Shown here in pieces: positions 1-7,661 of a stretch of DNA of 16,136 nucleotides. Within the stretch, counting starts at the first letter, position 1; each line of letters starts with the position of its first letter. Position numbers and translations under genes: made by a program. The notes below the pieces were generated by a model, which was not told the DNA's origin, made no database searches, and worked only from the letters and a program-made list of their open reading frames with translations. The DNA is taken from positions 1-16,136 of the forward strand of contig JAKSOY010000090.1 of assembly GCA_024405255.1 (NCBI GenBank), given 5' to 3'. The stretch is from Kiritimatiellia bacterium (lineage in GTDB: Bacteria > Verrucomicrobiota > Kiritimatiellia > RFP12 > UBA1067).

Positions 1-952
1 CCACCATGTTCTCGGGCGGACGCCCCTTGGCGACGAGGTGTTTGAGGTGGTAGAGCACCATGTCGCTGTTGAACACGCTCTCCCTGCCGACCGACTCCTT
101 TGCAAAACAGTAGCCGTCGTACCAGGGCTTGATGCCGGCGACGATTTTCACGGGGTCGCCCTCCGTGAACTTACCCGTCGCTTTGAAGTCGCGGTACATC
201 TGTAGCGTCTCTTGCTCGGAGAAGCCGAGCATCGAGTTGAAGTCCTCGTCCTGCGAGATGTTCGCGGCGATGTTGAACCCGCTCGTCAGGTCGTCCATCG
301 TCACGGGCGAGACGCCCGTCATGAAGATGCGGTCGAAACTGCCCTTGAAAATCTTGAACCACGCACGGTAGAATCCCGTCCGATGCGTGATGGACCGATA
401 CGGCTCATTTCCCGACGAACGAATGAGCGAATTCGTGAAGTTGTCGTATTCGTCGATGATCAAGTAGAGCGGCAACTTGGCGTTCTTCGCCGCGTCGGTT
501 ATGGTCTGGTACTTGGTCTCGCGATTCAGCCGGTCAAACGTTCCGGCGGGGAACTCGCCCGCGTATCGGTTGACAAAATTGTCGAGGGCCGCGTCCATGT
601 AGTTGGCGAATTTTTCCTCCAGCGAATTGCCGCCCGTGCCATCAATCTTGGAAAAGTCGAGCATGAGCACTAGGTACTTGTTATGGTTCGCCGTCGGATG
701 CGCGCCAATCCAGAGTCCGGCGAAGTACTTCTCGAAGTCCGCCTTCTCGAGACGATCGTAGTAGCACTGCATCATACTGATGAAAAGCGACTTGCCGAAG
801 CGCCGCGGCCGCACGAAGAACACGAACGAGTCCCGCGATTCAAGCTTCGCGAGATATTCAGTCTTGTCGACATAGTAGTACCCCTCGCCGCGGATCCGTT
901 TGAAATCCGAAATGCCGTAGGGAATCATCAGGTTGTTCTTTGGTTCGCTCAT
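1..952 (-). CDS. AAA-ATPase_like protein (PF09820-type), 5' part, runs off the window
   Basis: The gene starts at ATG 952-950 and stays open to the window edge, giving 317 residues without a stop. The N-terminus (PYGISDFKRIR, YYYVDKTEYL) is typical of the AAA-ATPase_like family. A P-loop variant RPRRFGKS lies at residues 48-55 and a Walker B LYLIIDEYD at about 162-170, followed by FMTGVSPVTMDDLTSGFNIA (about 210-229) and the family motif PWYDGYCF (276-283). Family members usually continue into a C-terminal PD-(D/E)XK nuclease-like domain, which would lie outside the window. Their function is not established; they often occur in many copies per genome and have been suggested to act in DNA transactions or defence. 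The gene is divergent from the GH-A hydrolase. There is no Shine-Dalgarno; an extended -10 box sits 8 nt before the ATG, so the mRNA is probably leaderless. Family call is firm; the role is unknown. Confidence 0.9.
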   Translation of the reverse strand, partial: MSEPKNNLMIPYGISDFKRIRGEGYYYVDKTEYLAKLESRDSFVFFVRPRRFGKSLFISMMQCYYDRLEKADFEKYFAGLWIGAHPTANHNKYLVLMLDFSKIDGTGGNSLEEKFANYMDAALDNFVNRYAGEFPAGTFDRLNRETKYQTITDAAKNAKLPLYLIIDEYDNFTNSLIRSSGNEPYRSITHRTGFYRAWFKIFKGSFDRIFMTGVSPVTMDDLTSGFNIAANISQDEDFNSMLGFSEQETLQMYRDFKATGKFTEGDPVKIVAGIKPWYDGYCFAKESVGRESVFNSDMVLYHLKHLVAKGRPPENMV

Positions 953-960
953 CAACCGAT

Positions 961-969
961 ATTATACCA
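961..969 (-). promoter_or_regulatory. Extended -10 promoter of the AAA-ATPase_like gene
   Basis: Reading the minus strand, TGGTATAAT (969-961) is a perfect extended -10 element. Only 8 nt separate TATAAT from the ATG at 952, so transcription would start at or 1-2 nt before the start codon. The hexamer 17 nt upstream (AACCTT) is a poor -35, which fits an extended -10 promoter. No Shine-Dalgarno can be accommodated. Confidence 0.65.
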
Positions 970-975
970 CATTTG

Positions 976-993
976 AGGTTTGGAAGGTTTGGA
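976..993 (+). repeat. 9-bp tandem repeat AGGTTTGGA x2
   Basis: Two perfect head-to-tail copies of AGGTTTGGA (976-984, 985-993) lie just upstream of the AAA-ATPase_like promoter. They overlap the position where its -35 would lie, so they could be an operator, or simply a remnant of a dispersed intergenic repeat. The copies are seen directly; the function is unknown. Confidence 0.6.
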
Positions 994-1182
994 TTTTTCC
1001 ACACATGGGGGACAGCCATCGACCTTTCGCCCCAAGTCCCTGCCCTTTGGGAGGATTGCCAGTGCCAGGTCCGAAGGGTGTTTTTTCAAACTGCTTTCCG
1101 TGTCCCGCGAAGCGAGTTTCCGCGTGATCCGTGGTAGATCTCGCGGTGGCGGTAATTGTAATGCGCATAGTCTAGCAAATTT

Positions 1183-1191
1183 TGATATAAT
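1183..1191 (+). promoter_or_regulatory. Extended -10 promoter of the GH-A hydrolase gene
   Basis: TGATATAAT (1183-1191) matches TGnTATAAT perfectly. Seven nt (GGATTCC) separate it from ATG 1199, so the predicted transcription start falls on or beside the A of the start codon. There is no good -35 at the usual distance and no Shine-Dalgarno. An in-frame ATG at 1190-1192 overlaps the -10 box and would not be on the transcript. Confidence 0.65.
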
Positions 1192-1198
1192 GGATTCC

Positions 1199-3268
1199 AT
1201 GAAAAACTTGATTCTACTGATTGGACTTGCCGCGGCGATTGTTGTCGAAGGTGCGGTGCACAGTCGTCTGGTGCGGTTTACGGACTTTTCCTCTCCGTTC
1301 TGCGGTCTTACGCTGGGCGGCGAGTTCCCGGGTGCCAAGGGTACGCTGGCGAATGGCCTGGAAAACGATGTGCGGTTCGACCGCGTGTCGTACGACCTGA
1401 CGCGCGGACATTATGTAGGCTTCATCTTCAACGAACCGCTCCCCGCCGGAACCTCTCAGGTGAAGTTCCGCCTGCGCGTTCCGAACGCAACGTCCGCGAC
1501 GCTCTTCGTCCGCTACCACGATGCCACCGGACAAGACCATCTGCATCGGCTCGCGGCGCGTCCCGGTGCCGTCTGGCAGGACTTCACCTGCCCGGTCAAA
1601 GCATCCGGCAGCCATTGGAACGGCGCGAACGACGGCGTGCTACACCTGCCCGTCAAATCCGTCGTCCTCGGACTCGAGGTCCGCAACAGCACCGTGCGCA
1701 CAGGCACGTTCGATGTCGCGGACTATGTCATCACCACGACAGCTGACGAACACACGCTACCGCCCTTCACGCTCGCCTGTGCCCCGATGCGCTTCGGCGG
1801 ACTCTACCAGCCGGACGAATCCGCAACTTTCAATGTCCGCAGATTCGTACGCGACTTGAACCTCTCCCTCAATCGAACCTTCAACCTCGACGTCGTGGTC
1901 ACCGACTGGAACGACACGCCCGTGTTCACCAAGACAGTCTCTGCGGCCGAACGCGACACGCTGACGATTTCACCGCAGAATCTGCACAATCGTTTCGGCG
2001 CGTTCAAAGTCACCCTGACCTCAAAATGCGGCACCTCCACCGCTAAAGCCTCCACGTGGTTCGCGCGCTTGACGGGTCCCGCGCCGAAACCCTGCTATTG
2101 GGTCGGCACGGGCACGCACGGCGGACACGGCTGGGCGCACGGCGATCTGCGCTATCTCGACATTCTCACCGAAGCGGGCATCGGCATGGTGCGCGACGAC
2201 TTCAACTGGCAGGGCTGCGAAGACGGAGCGGACAACTTCAAGATGCCACCCCGCTTCCGCGCCTACGCCGAAGCGCTCCATGCACGCGGCATCGCCCTCA
2301 ACTGCATTTTCAACGGCCGCAGTACCGTCCATGCGAACCCGTACGACCCGCAGGCGGCGGCCAAATGGTGCGCCTGGGCCGTGAAGGAATTCGGCGACAC
2401 CGTGAACGACTACGAACTCTGGAACGAACCGCACAACTTCGGATTCCGCCAGCACTACCAAAAAGGCACGAAAGACAACGACGGCTGGATGCGCAAATTC
2501 GTCGACTGTTCGCGTGCCTGCCGCGATGCGATCCGCGCAGTGCGCCCCCAGGCGAACATCCTGCTGACAGCGGAGGACGTACCCGCCTTCTTCAACCGCA
2601 TGATCGAATTCGGCATCGCGCGCGACAACGACGTCCTTTCGTTCCATCCCTATTGCCACGCGCAGATCCGTCCCGAACGCGAAATGTTCTTCAAGGACGA
2701 CGGTGCCGCAATCCGCAAGCTCGCCGCCGCGCGAGGCGGTGCCCACCGCTTTCGGATCACGGAGGCGGGCTGGACGACCGTCATCTCGACGAACATGACG
2801 CACGCCTTCGTGGGATGCTATCCGCGTGCGACCTATCACGACCAGGCCCGCTATATGGTCCGCATGTTCCTCTTGGCACGTTCGCTCGGCATCGAGAGCG
2901 CGATGCAGTACGATTTCCGGAATGACGGTTCTGACCGCTATTACACGGAAAACAACTTCGGGCTCGTCCACGAGGACTACTCGCCGAAACCGTCCCTTGC
3001 GGCGGTTGCGTTTATGACGCGGCTCATCGGCCACGCGCAGCCTCAAGGCGCCCTTTCGAAGGACCGGCAGAAATACCGCATCTACCGGTTCAAAGATTCC
3101 GCGCGCGACGTGCTGGCCGCCTGGTCCGTCGAAGGCGATGCCGAGGTCGAGCTTCCCGCCGGGTGGGAACGGGCGAACGTGCGCGACCTGCAAGGCAATC
3201 AAATCCCGTTGCCGCTCTCCGAAGGCCGCCTTCGCCTGACCGAGACGCCGATCTATCTCGTCCGCTGA
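1199..3268 (+). CDS. Secreted clan GH-A (TIM-barrel) glycoside hydrolase
   Basis: 689 residues from ATG 1199; this start gives an immediate signal peptide (MKNLILLIGLAAAIVVEGA), whereas upstream in-frame starts do not. After the signal come about 275 residues of beta-rich sequence: a carbohydrate-binding-like domain (about 45-180) and a second beta domain (about 185-290). A TIM barrel follows from about residue 299 to 620. Clan GH-A acid/base and nucleophile candidates are E410 in YELWNEPHN and E522 in ITEAGWTT. A small C-terminal beta domain (about 625-689) ends in TPIYLV, as in many retaining GH-A enzymes. Proteins of this build are usually annotated near GH39, GH5 or generic cellulase-family hydrolases; I cannot fix the family or substrate. 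It probably acts outside the cytoplasm on a beta-linked glycan. The gene is transcribed alone, converges with the secretion operon 27 nt downstream, and has a leaderless-type promoter. Confidence 0.85.
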   Translation: MKNLILLIGLAAAIVVEGAVHSRLVRFTDFSSPFCGLTLGGEFPGAKGTLANGLENDVRFDRVSYDLTRGHYVGFIFNEPLPAGTSQVKFRLRVPNATSATLFVRYHDATGQDHLHRLAARPGAVWQDFTCPVKASGSHWNGANDGVLHLPVKSVVLGLEVRNSTVRTGTFDVADYVITTTADEHTLPPFTLACAPMRFGGLYQPDESATFNVRRFVRDLNLSLNRTFNLDVVVTDWNDTPVFTKTVSAAERDTLTISPQNLHNRFGAFKVTLTSKCGTSTAKASTWFARLTGPAPKPCYWVGTGTHGGHGWAHGDLRYLDILTEAGIGMVRDDFNWQGCEDGADNFKMPPRFRAYAEALHARGIALNCIFNGRSTVHANPYDPQAAAKWCAWAVKEFGDTVNDYELWNEPHNFGFRQHYQKGTKDNDGWMRKFVDCSRACRDAIRAVRPQANILLTAEDVPAFFNRMIEFGIARDNDVLSFHPYCHAQIRPEREMFFKDDGAAIRKLAAARGGAHRFRITEAGWTTVISTNMTHAFVGCYPRATYHDQARYMVRMFLLARSLGIESAMQYDFRNDGSDRYYTENNFGLVHEDYSPKPSLAAVAFMTRLIGHAQPQGALSKDRQKYRIYRFKDSARDVLAAWSVEGDAEVELPAGWERANVRDLQGNQIPLPLSEGRLRLTETPIYLVR

Positions 3269-3295
3269 AGTTCTCCCGAACGCAGTTGAACGGCA

Positions 3296-4510
3296 TCAGG
3301 CGGACCCGGCCAGTGCAAAGATCGCCATGAAAAAGGCGATGTACACAAAGCCGACAATGACGCCGGTGATGCAGATGAGGATCGGCTCGATGAGCACGCT
3401 GAAGCGCTTGACGGCGATCGCCAGCATCATCTCGTGATAGCGCGCCGTCTCGCCAAAGGTCTCGGCCAGCGAACCCGTCATCTCGCCAACGGCCGCCATC
3501 CGGCTGAGCATCGGCATGAATTCGCGCGCAGCGCCCAAGGCCGTCGCCAATGCCGTACCGCGCATCACTTCGCCTTGCGCCGTCTCGATCCGCCGACGGA
3601 AGCGCCGATTCGCAAGCAGCTTCGACGTTCCTTCAAGCGCCTCGAGCAGCGACACGCCGCTCGCGAGAAGCGTCTGCATCGCCCGCGAAAACACCGCCGT
3701 TCCGGAAAGCCGCAGGATGCGTCCCACCACGGGCACCTTCAACAGCCCGACATCCTGCAGTTCGCGTCCCTTCTCCGTCGCCCGCACCGTGAACCACACG
3801 GCCAGAACCCCGGCCACGCCTCCCGCGAGCACCCCGCCGTGTGCAACGAGCCAGTCGGAAAGATCGACCAGCAGCTGCGTCATCTGCGGCAGTTCCGCCC
3901 CGCTCGCCTGCAGGAAATTCGCGATTTTCGGAATCACCGTCACCACGAGAAACGCCGACACGCCGATCGCCATCGTCACGGCAAGCGCCGGATAGACGAG
4001 TGCGTTCACCACAAGCGCACGCAGATTCCGGCGCGCCTCAAGCTGTTCACCCGCCCGCAGGAGCGCGACATCGAGTTCGCCGCTCTGTTCGCCGACGCGT
4101 GCGAGCCGCACGACGAGTTCGGAAAAGACCCGCGGCTGCGCCGCCAGGGCATCGGCAAACGAATCGCCCGCCAACACGCGGTCGCGCACCCGGCGCCACG
4201 CCCGCGCCGCACGAGGACGCCGCGCCTGCTCGCTCACCGTTTCAAGCGCCATCAACAACGACACGCCGCTTTTCGCCATCGACGCCAACTGGCGGAGGCC
4301 CATCTCCACATCAAAGCTCGTCGTCGGAAGCAGCCACGCCGGATGGAAGGCCGACGGCAGCGCTCCCGCAACTTTCGCCGCCGTCACCTGCAACACGAGA
4401 TACCCTTCCGTCCGCAATTGGGACGCCACCTCCGCCGACGATTCCGCCTCACGCAGAATCTCGCGCCGCACGCCCGTGGCGTCCTTCACTGTCGCCGAAA
4501 AGCTGCCCAT
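3296..4510 (-). CDS. Type II secretion / type IV pilus inner-membrane platform protein (GspF/PilC family)
   Basis: 404 residues, normal for the family. The short N-terminal cytoplasmic segment (about 1-48, FSATVKDATGVRRE then LRTEGYLVLQV) and two T2SSF helical-bundle repeats (about 66-190 and 268-390) are recognisable, each with the pattern of L-ASG/KSGVSLL-ALE followed by GE-SG/GEMTGSL. Membrane segments are about 168-195, 224-242 and 369-400. The family forms the inner-membrane base that couples the cytoplasmic ATPases to pilin assembly or extraction. It is the last gene of the operon, beginning 5 nt after the stop of the PilB/GspE gene, with GGGGG about 10 nt before the ATG as a possible Shine-Dalgarno. 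The next gene converges, so the operon ends here; I see no clear hairpin terminator in the 27-nt gap. Confidence 0.93.
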   Translation of the reverse strand: MGSFSATVKDATGVRREILREAESSAEVASQLRTEGYLVLQVTAAKVAGALPSAFHPAWLLPTTSFDVEMGLRQLASMAKSGVSLLMALETVSEQARRPRAARAWRRVRDRVLAGDSFADALAAQPRVFSELVVRLARVGEQSGELDVALLRAGEQLEARRNLRALVVNALVYPALAVTMAIGVSAFLVVTVIPKIANFLQASGAELPQMTQLLVDLSDWLVAHGGVLAGGVAGVLAVWFTVRATEKGRELQDVGLLKVPVVGRILRLSGTAVFSRAMQTLLASGVSLLEALEGTSKLLANRRFRRRIETAQGEVMRGTALATALGAAREFMPMLSRMAAVGEMTGSLAETFGETARYHEMMLAIAVKRFSVLIEPILICITGVIVGFVYIAFFMAIFALAGSA

Positions 4511-4515
4511 TCAGA

Positions 4516-5982
4516 TCAGGCCCCCAGCACCCGCAGAACTTCATCGACGGTCGTCACGCCCGAGAGGCATTTCGCCCGCGCATCATCCGCCAAGGTGCGC
4601 ATTCCTTTCGTCCGGGCAAGCGCAAAGAGTTCCGTCTCGTGTACCCCCGCCGCAATGCGCGTCGCACATTCCGCGTCGGGCGAAAACAGCTCGAAGAGTC
4701 CCACGCGCCCGAGATAGCCGCGACCCGCGCAATGGACGCATCCCTTCGGACGAAACGCGTTCCGTCCTTCCAAGGCCGGATCGCCCAGCGCCGCCGCTTC
4801 AACGGCCGTCAGCGGAGAGGCCGCACGGCAATGCGGACACAACGCCCGCACGAGTCGCTGCGCCGCCGAAAGGCGCAACGTCGCCGCCGCAAGATGCGGC
4901 GCAAGTCCCATATCCGAAAGACGCGTCACGGCGCTGACGGCATCGTTCGTATGCAGCGTCGACAGCACGAGATGTCCCGTCAGCGCCGCCTTCACAGCCG
5001 TGTCAAGCGACTCCGCATCGCGGATTTCGCCGATCATGATCACATCGGGGTCGTGCCGCAGCAAGGACCGCAACGCCTTTGTGAAATTGACTTTGTCCGC
5101 ACTATCCACTTCCGCCTGCGCAACGCCCGGAATCTCGTATTCGATCGGATCTTCCACCGTGAGGATGTTGAGCGCCCGCTGCTTCAGCAGCAGCTGAATC
5201 GCCGCGTAGAGCGTGGTCGTCTTGCCGCTGCCGGTCGGACCCGTCAGCAGGACGAGTCCGTGCGGACGCGTGAGCACGTCTTCAAACACCGACCGATCGG
5301 CGGCCGCAAGTCCGAGCGCGTCAAGCGTGAGGCGCTGTCCATCCGTCTCAAGAAGACGCAGCGTCACGCGTTCGCCATGTCGCACCGGCAAGGTCGCCAA
5401 GCGGACATCGAGCGGATTCAACCGCGCCGCACCGGCCCCCGTCAGTCGCCACGTGAACGCGCCATCCTGCGGCGCACGCCGTTCGGCGATGTCGAGTCCG
5501 CCGAGCACCTTGAGTCGGCTCGTCACCGCCGGCTGAAGGGACGTCGGAATCGTCGTCACGTCTTCGAGTTCGCCGTCCGTCCGGAAACGCACCCGCAAAC
5601 CGTCACGCCCCGGGTCGAAATGCACATCGCTGGCGTGGCGCAAGAGCGCCGCGCGCAACAGGCGGTCCACCAGCGCGACCGGTTCCTCCGCCGCCGTTCC
5701 CGTAGGGACAGACCCCGCGCGATTCTCGCCGTAGAGTTTGAGCAGCTCTTCACGCAGCTGGGCGGACTCCGCCCGACGCGCCTGGACGGCCGAACCGACT
5801 TCGCGCTGCACAAGCGCAAGCGTCGCGGCCTCGTTTGGATCCGCCATCGCCACCTGAAAGACACCGTCCACCACGCAGAGCGGCAGCACAAGGCGGCGCA
5901 GGGCAAAGGCCGCCGGCAGTTTCACGACGCATGCGGGATCGATCCGCACCGTCGCCAGGTCGAGAATGTCCGCCGCTTCCAT
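4516..5982 (-). CDS. Assembly ATPase of the T2SS/T4P-like system (GspE/PilB family)
   Basis: 488 residues, slightly short of typical PilB (about 560) and close to GspE. An N-terminal GspE_N/MshEN-like domain (about 8-85, KLPAAFALRRLVLPLCVVDG) precedes the motor. Motifs: HASDVHFDP (116-124), Walker A GPTGSGKTT (248-256), Asp box TVEDPIEY (275-282), Walker B DVIMIGEIRD (313-322), His box STLHTNDAVSAVTRL (341-355), and a zinc tetracysteine C382/C385 and C415/C418 that marks GspE/PilB and is absent from PilT. It should hydrolyse ATP in the cytoplasm to drive pilin polymerisation through the GspF/PilC platform. Its ATG overlaps the TAA of the PilT-like gene by one base (TAATG), with GGGGG four nt upstream, indicating translational coupling. 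Confidence 0.95.
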   Translation of the reverse strand: MEAADILDLATVRIDPACVVKLPAAFALRRLVLPLCVVDGVFQVAMADPNEAATLALVQREVGSAVQARRAESAQLREELLKLYGENRAGSVPTGTAAEEPVALVDRLLRAALLRHASDVHFDPGRDGLRVRFRTDGELEDVTTIPTSLQPAVTSRLKVLGGLDIAERRAPQDGAFTWRLTGAGAARLNPLDVRLATLPVRHGERVTLRLLETDGQRLTLDALGLAAADRSVFEDVLTRPHGLVLLTGPTGSGKTTTLYAAIQLLLKQRALNILTVEDPIEYEIPGVAQAEVDSADKVNFTKALRSLLRHDPDVIMIGEIRDAESLDTAVKAALTGHLVLSTLHTNDAVSAVTRLSDMGLAPHLAAATLRLSAAQRLVRALCPHCRAASPLTAVEAAALGDPALEGRNAFRPKGCVHCAGRGYLGRVGLFELFSPDAECATRIAAGVHETELFALARTKGMRTLADDARAKCLSGVTTVDEVLRVLGA

Positions 5983-7094
5983 TAGGCCCCCTTTTCAAGC
6001 CGAACCCGACGGCGCAGCGATTCAGGATTCCGCGACAACGCCATCGCCGTCGTTTCGGCGATGCGTCCCTGCACAAGAAGCGAACTGAGCGACTGGTCGA
6101 GCGCCACCATTCCCTGCGCAGCTCCCGTCTCAAGCGCCGAATAGATCTGCGCGGAACGCCCCGTGGCAATCAAATTCGCAACCGCCGTCGTATTCACCAG
6201 AAGCTCGCAGGCGGGGACGCGTCCACCCTTCACCGCCGGAATCAGATGCTGGGCGAAAATCCCGCGCAAGACGAGCGCCAACTGATGGCGCAGCCCCTCC
6301 TGCTCGTCGGACGGGAACACGGAGACGAGCCGTTCAACCGCCCCGGCGCAATCGCCGGCGTGCAAGGTCGCGAAGACGAGATGTCCCGTTTCGGCTGCTG
6401 TGATCGCGGTCCGCACCGTCGCCAGGTCGCGCATCTCGCCGACGAGAATCACATCGGGATCCTGCCGCAACGCCTCCACGAGCGCGTCATTGAAACTCTT
6501 CGCGTCCCGTCCCACCTGACGCTGGTTCACGAGACACTTCCGCGACGGATGACGGTACTCGACGGGGTCTTCGATCGTAATGATGTGTCCTGCGCGCGTT
6601 CGGTTGATCTGGTCGATCAGCGTCGCCAGCGTCGTCGACTTGCCGCTGCCCGTCGGACCCGTCACGATGACGAGGCCATCCAGACACGTGCAGAACTGCG
6701 CCAGCTGAGCCGGCAGGCCCAGCGTTTCGAGCGAACGGAATTCATTGTCGAGACGGCGCAGCGCAATCGCAGTCGCATCGCATTCGCGGTAGAGGTTGAA
6801 GCGATAGCGCGACCCGCCCGGCGAGGAGATCGCACCGTCGATGGCACCCTCGCGCAGCAATGTCATGCGAATGCGTTCCGTCCCGTCGGACGTTCCAACC
6901 GGCAGCGTCTCGAGTCCCAGTTCCATCGCAAGCGCGTCCACCTGTTCGGACGTCAATGCCGCGAACGCCGGATTCGGCAGCAGCTGTCCCTGCAGACGGA
7001 ATCGCGGAATCTCGTGGCAGGCGAGATGCACGTCGCTCGCCTTTGTCGCCTCGCACTGCGCAAGGATCTTCGCCAGAAGTTCGCTCAAAGCCAT
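5982..7094 (-). CDS. PilT-family retraction-type ATPase
   Basis: 370 residues from ATG 7094, which is preceded by GGGAG at about the right spacing; an earlier in-frame ATG at 7109 would add five residues but has no Shine-Dalgarno. Motifs: KASDVHL (18-24), Walker A GPTGSGKST (146-154), Asp box TIEDPVEY (173-180), Walker B DPDVILVGEMRD (212-223, with the PilT-type GEMRD), His box ATLHAGDCAGAVERL (242-256) and VFPSDEQ. The C-terminal region (NLIATGRSAQIYSALETGAAQGMVALDQSL, spanning about 307-336) corresponds to the PilT AIRNLIRE region but is divergent. There is no tetracysteine motif, which separates it from PilB. PilT proteins power pilus depolymerisation and twitching. The start overlaps the PilO-like gene by 10 nt and the stop overlaps the PilB gene by 1 nt. 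Family membership is sure; that it retracts a real pilus is inference. Confidence 0.93.
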   Translation of the reverse strand: MALSELLAKILAQCEATKASDVHLACHEIPRFRLQGQLLPNPAFAALTSEQVDALAMELGLETLPVGTSDGTERIRMTLLREGAIDGAISSPGGSRYRFNLYRECDATAIALRRLDNEFRSLETLGLPAQLAQFCTCLDGLVIVTGPTGSGKSTTLATLIDQINRTRAGHIITIEDPVEYRHPSRKCLVNQRQVGRDAKSFNDALVEALRQDPDVILVGEMRDLATVRTAITAAETGHLVFATLHAGDCAGAVERLVSVFPSDEQEGLRHQLALVLRGIFAQHLIPAVKGGRVPACELLVNTTAVANLIATGRSAQIYSALETGAAQGMVALDQSLSSLLVQGRIAETTAMALSRNPESLRRRVRLEKGA

Positions 7095-7651
7095 AGCACC
7101 ATCTCCCATCGGCAGGTCCGCGAACCGACCCGCAACGAAACCGATTCAGGAATCACCGCCATCCGTGCGGACGAAAACGCCCCCAAAGCCGACAGGAACG
7201 TCGCATAGTCCGCCTCGACGGTAAAGCAACGCGCCTCCGGTTCCGCACAGCGTTCCGTCGACCGCAAGACGGCATCACCCCGACGATCTTCCGACGTCTT
7301 CTCCCCCGCCATCGGCTGAACCCGCACGATCTTGGCCCCCGCCTTTGCCAGCGCCGCGAGAACGGCATCCTGACGCGCCGCCGCCAAGGCGGTCGGCTCG
7401 CCCGTCACCTTCATCTCCGGCGGTTTCTCCGCCTTCTCCTGCGCAAGCGCGGCTTCGGCATCTGCAATGCGCTTCTGCAGCTGGCGCTTCTCCGTCGGGA
7501 ACATCGCCTCGTCCGGCAACTGCCGCTGTTCGGTCTGCAGCGCCGCAAAACGCCGGACCAGCGGTTTCCGCACGAAATCGAAATATCCCCAAAGCAGCAC
7601 TATGGGCAGGACGATCGCGAGAAAAATCTTGTCTTTCTTTCTGACTTGCAT
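7085..7651 (-). CDS. PilO/GspM-like inner-membrane assembly protein
   Basis: 188 residues from ATG 7651; adjacent ATG codons at 7654 and 7651 follow a strong G-rich Shine-Dalgarno (GGGGGAG), and 7651 has the better spacing. Residues 1-8 are a short basic cytoplasmic tail, about 9-26 form one membrane helix (IFLAIVLPIVLLWGYF), about 33-75 are a charged likely coiled coil, and about 88-188 form an alpha/beta domain (AVLAALAKAGAKIVRVQPM, FTVEADYATFLSALGAF) as expected for the ferredoxin-like fold of PilO/GspM. Primary sequence similarity in this family is always weak; the call rests on architecture and on its place directly after a PilN-like gene. With the PilN-like protein it would form the periplasmic alignment subcomplex linking platform and outer-membrane parts. 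It starts 10 nt after the stop of the preceding gene. Confidence 0.8.
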   Translation of the reverse strand: MQVRKKDKIFLAIVLPIVLLWGYFDFVRKPLVRRFAALQTEQRQLPDEAMFPTEKRQLQKRIADAEAALAQEKAEKPPEMKVTGEPTALAAARQDAVLAALAKAGAKIVRVQPMAGEKTSEDRRGDAVLRSTERCAEPEARCFTVEADYATFLSALGAFSSARMAVIPESVSLRVGSRTCRWEMVLWL

Positions 7652-7661
7652 CATCTCCCCC

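Larger units (their letters stand above)
953..1198. other. Divergent intergenic region with degenerate repeats
   Basis: This is a 246-nt gap between two divergent genes; I see no convincing gene in it. It holds two outward promoters, a 9-bp tandem repeat, an imperfect hairpin (GTTTGGA at 987-993 against TCCACAC at 998-1004 would pair with one mismatch), a TGCCAG direct repeat near 1059-1070, and a hairpin formed by CGCGAA (1106-1111) and TTCCGCG (1118-1124). On the minus strand the 1090-1135 part contains repeated ACGGA/ACGGAAA words. Such ACGGA-rich intergenic text is, to my recollection, common in PVC genomes; that link is inference. Short reading frames crossing the region lack a start signal and codon bias. 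Confidence 0.5.

Noticed and set aside
212..976. Plus-strand frames over the AAA-ATPase_like gene
   Set aside because: The minus strand gives an uninterrupted family match from its start codon to the edge; the plus frames are Arg/His/Val-rich shadows.
2021..3202. 393-codon minus-strand frame opposite the GH-A barrel
   Set aside because: Shadow of the plus-strand gene, which has a signal peptide, catalytic NEP and TEAG motifs and a promoter.
3221..3240. CGAAGGC/GCCTTCG palindrome near the end of the GH-A gene as a terminator
   Set aside because: It lies inside the coding sequence, has a one-base loop and no T-run after it.
3841..7208. Long plus-strand open frames (about 714 and 457 codons) opposite the GspF, GspE and PilT genes
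   Set aside because: Arg-rich shadow translations created by high GC content; the minus strand carries all the motor motifs.
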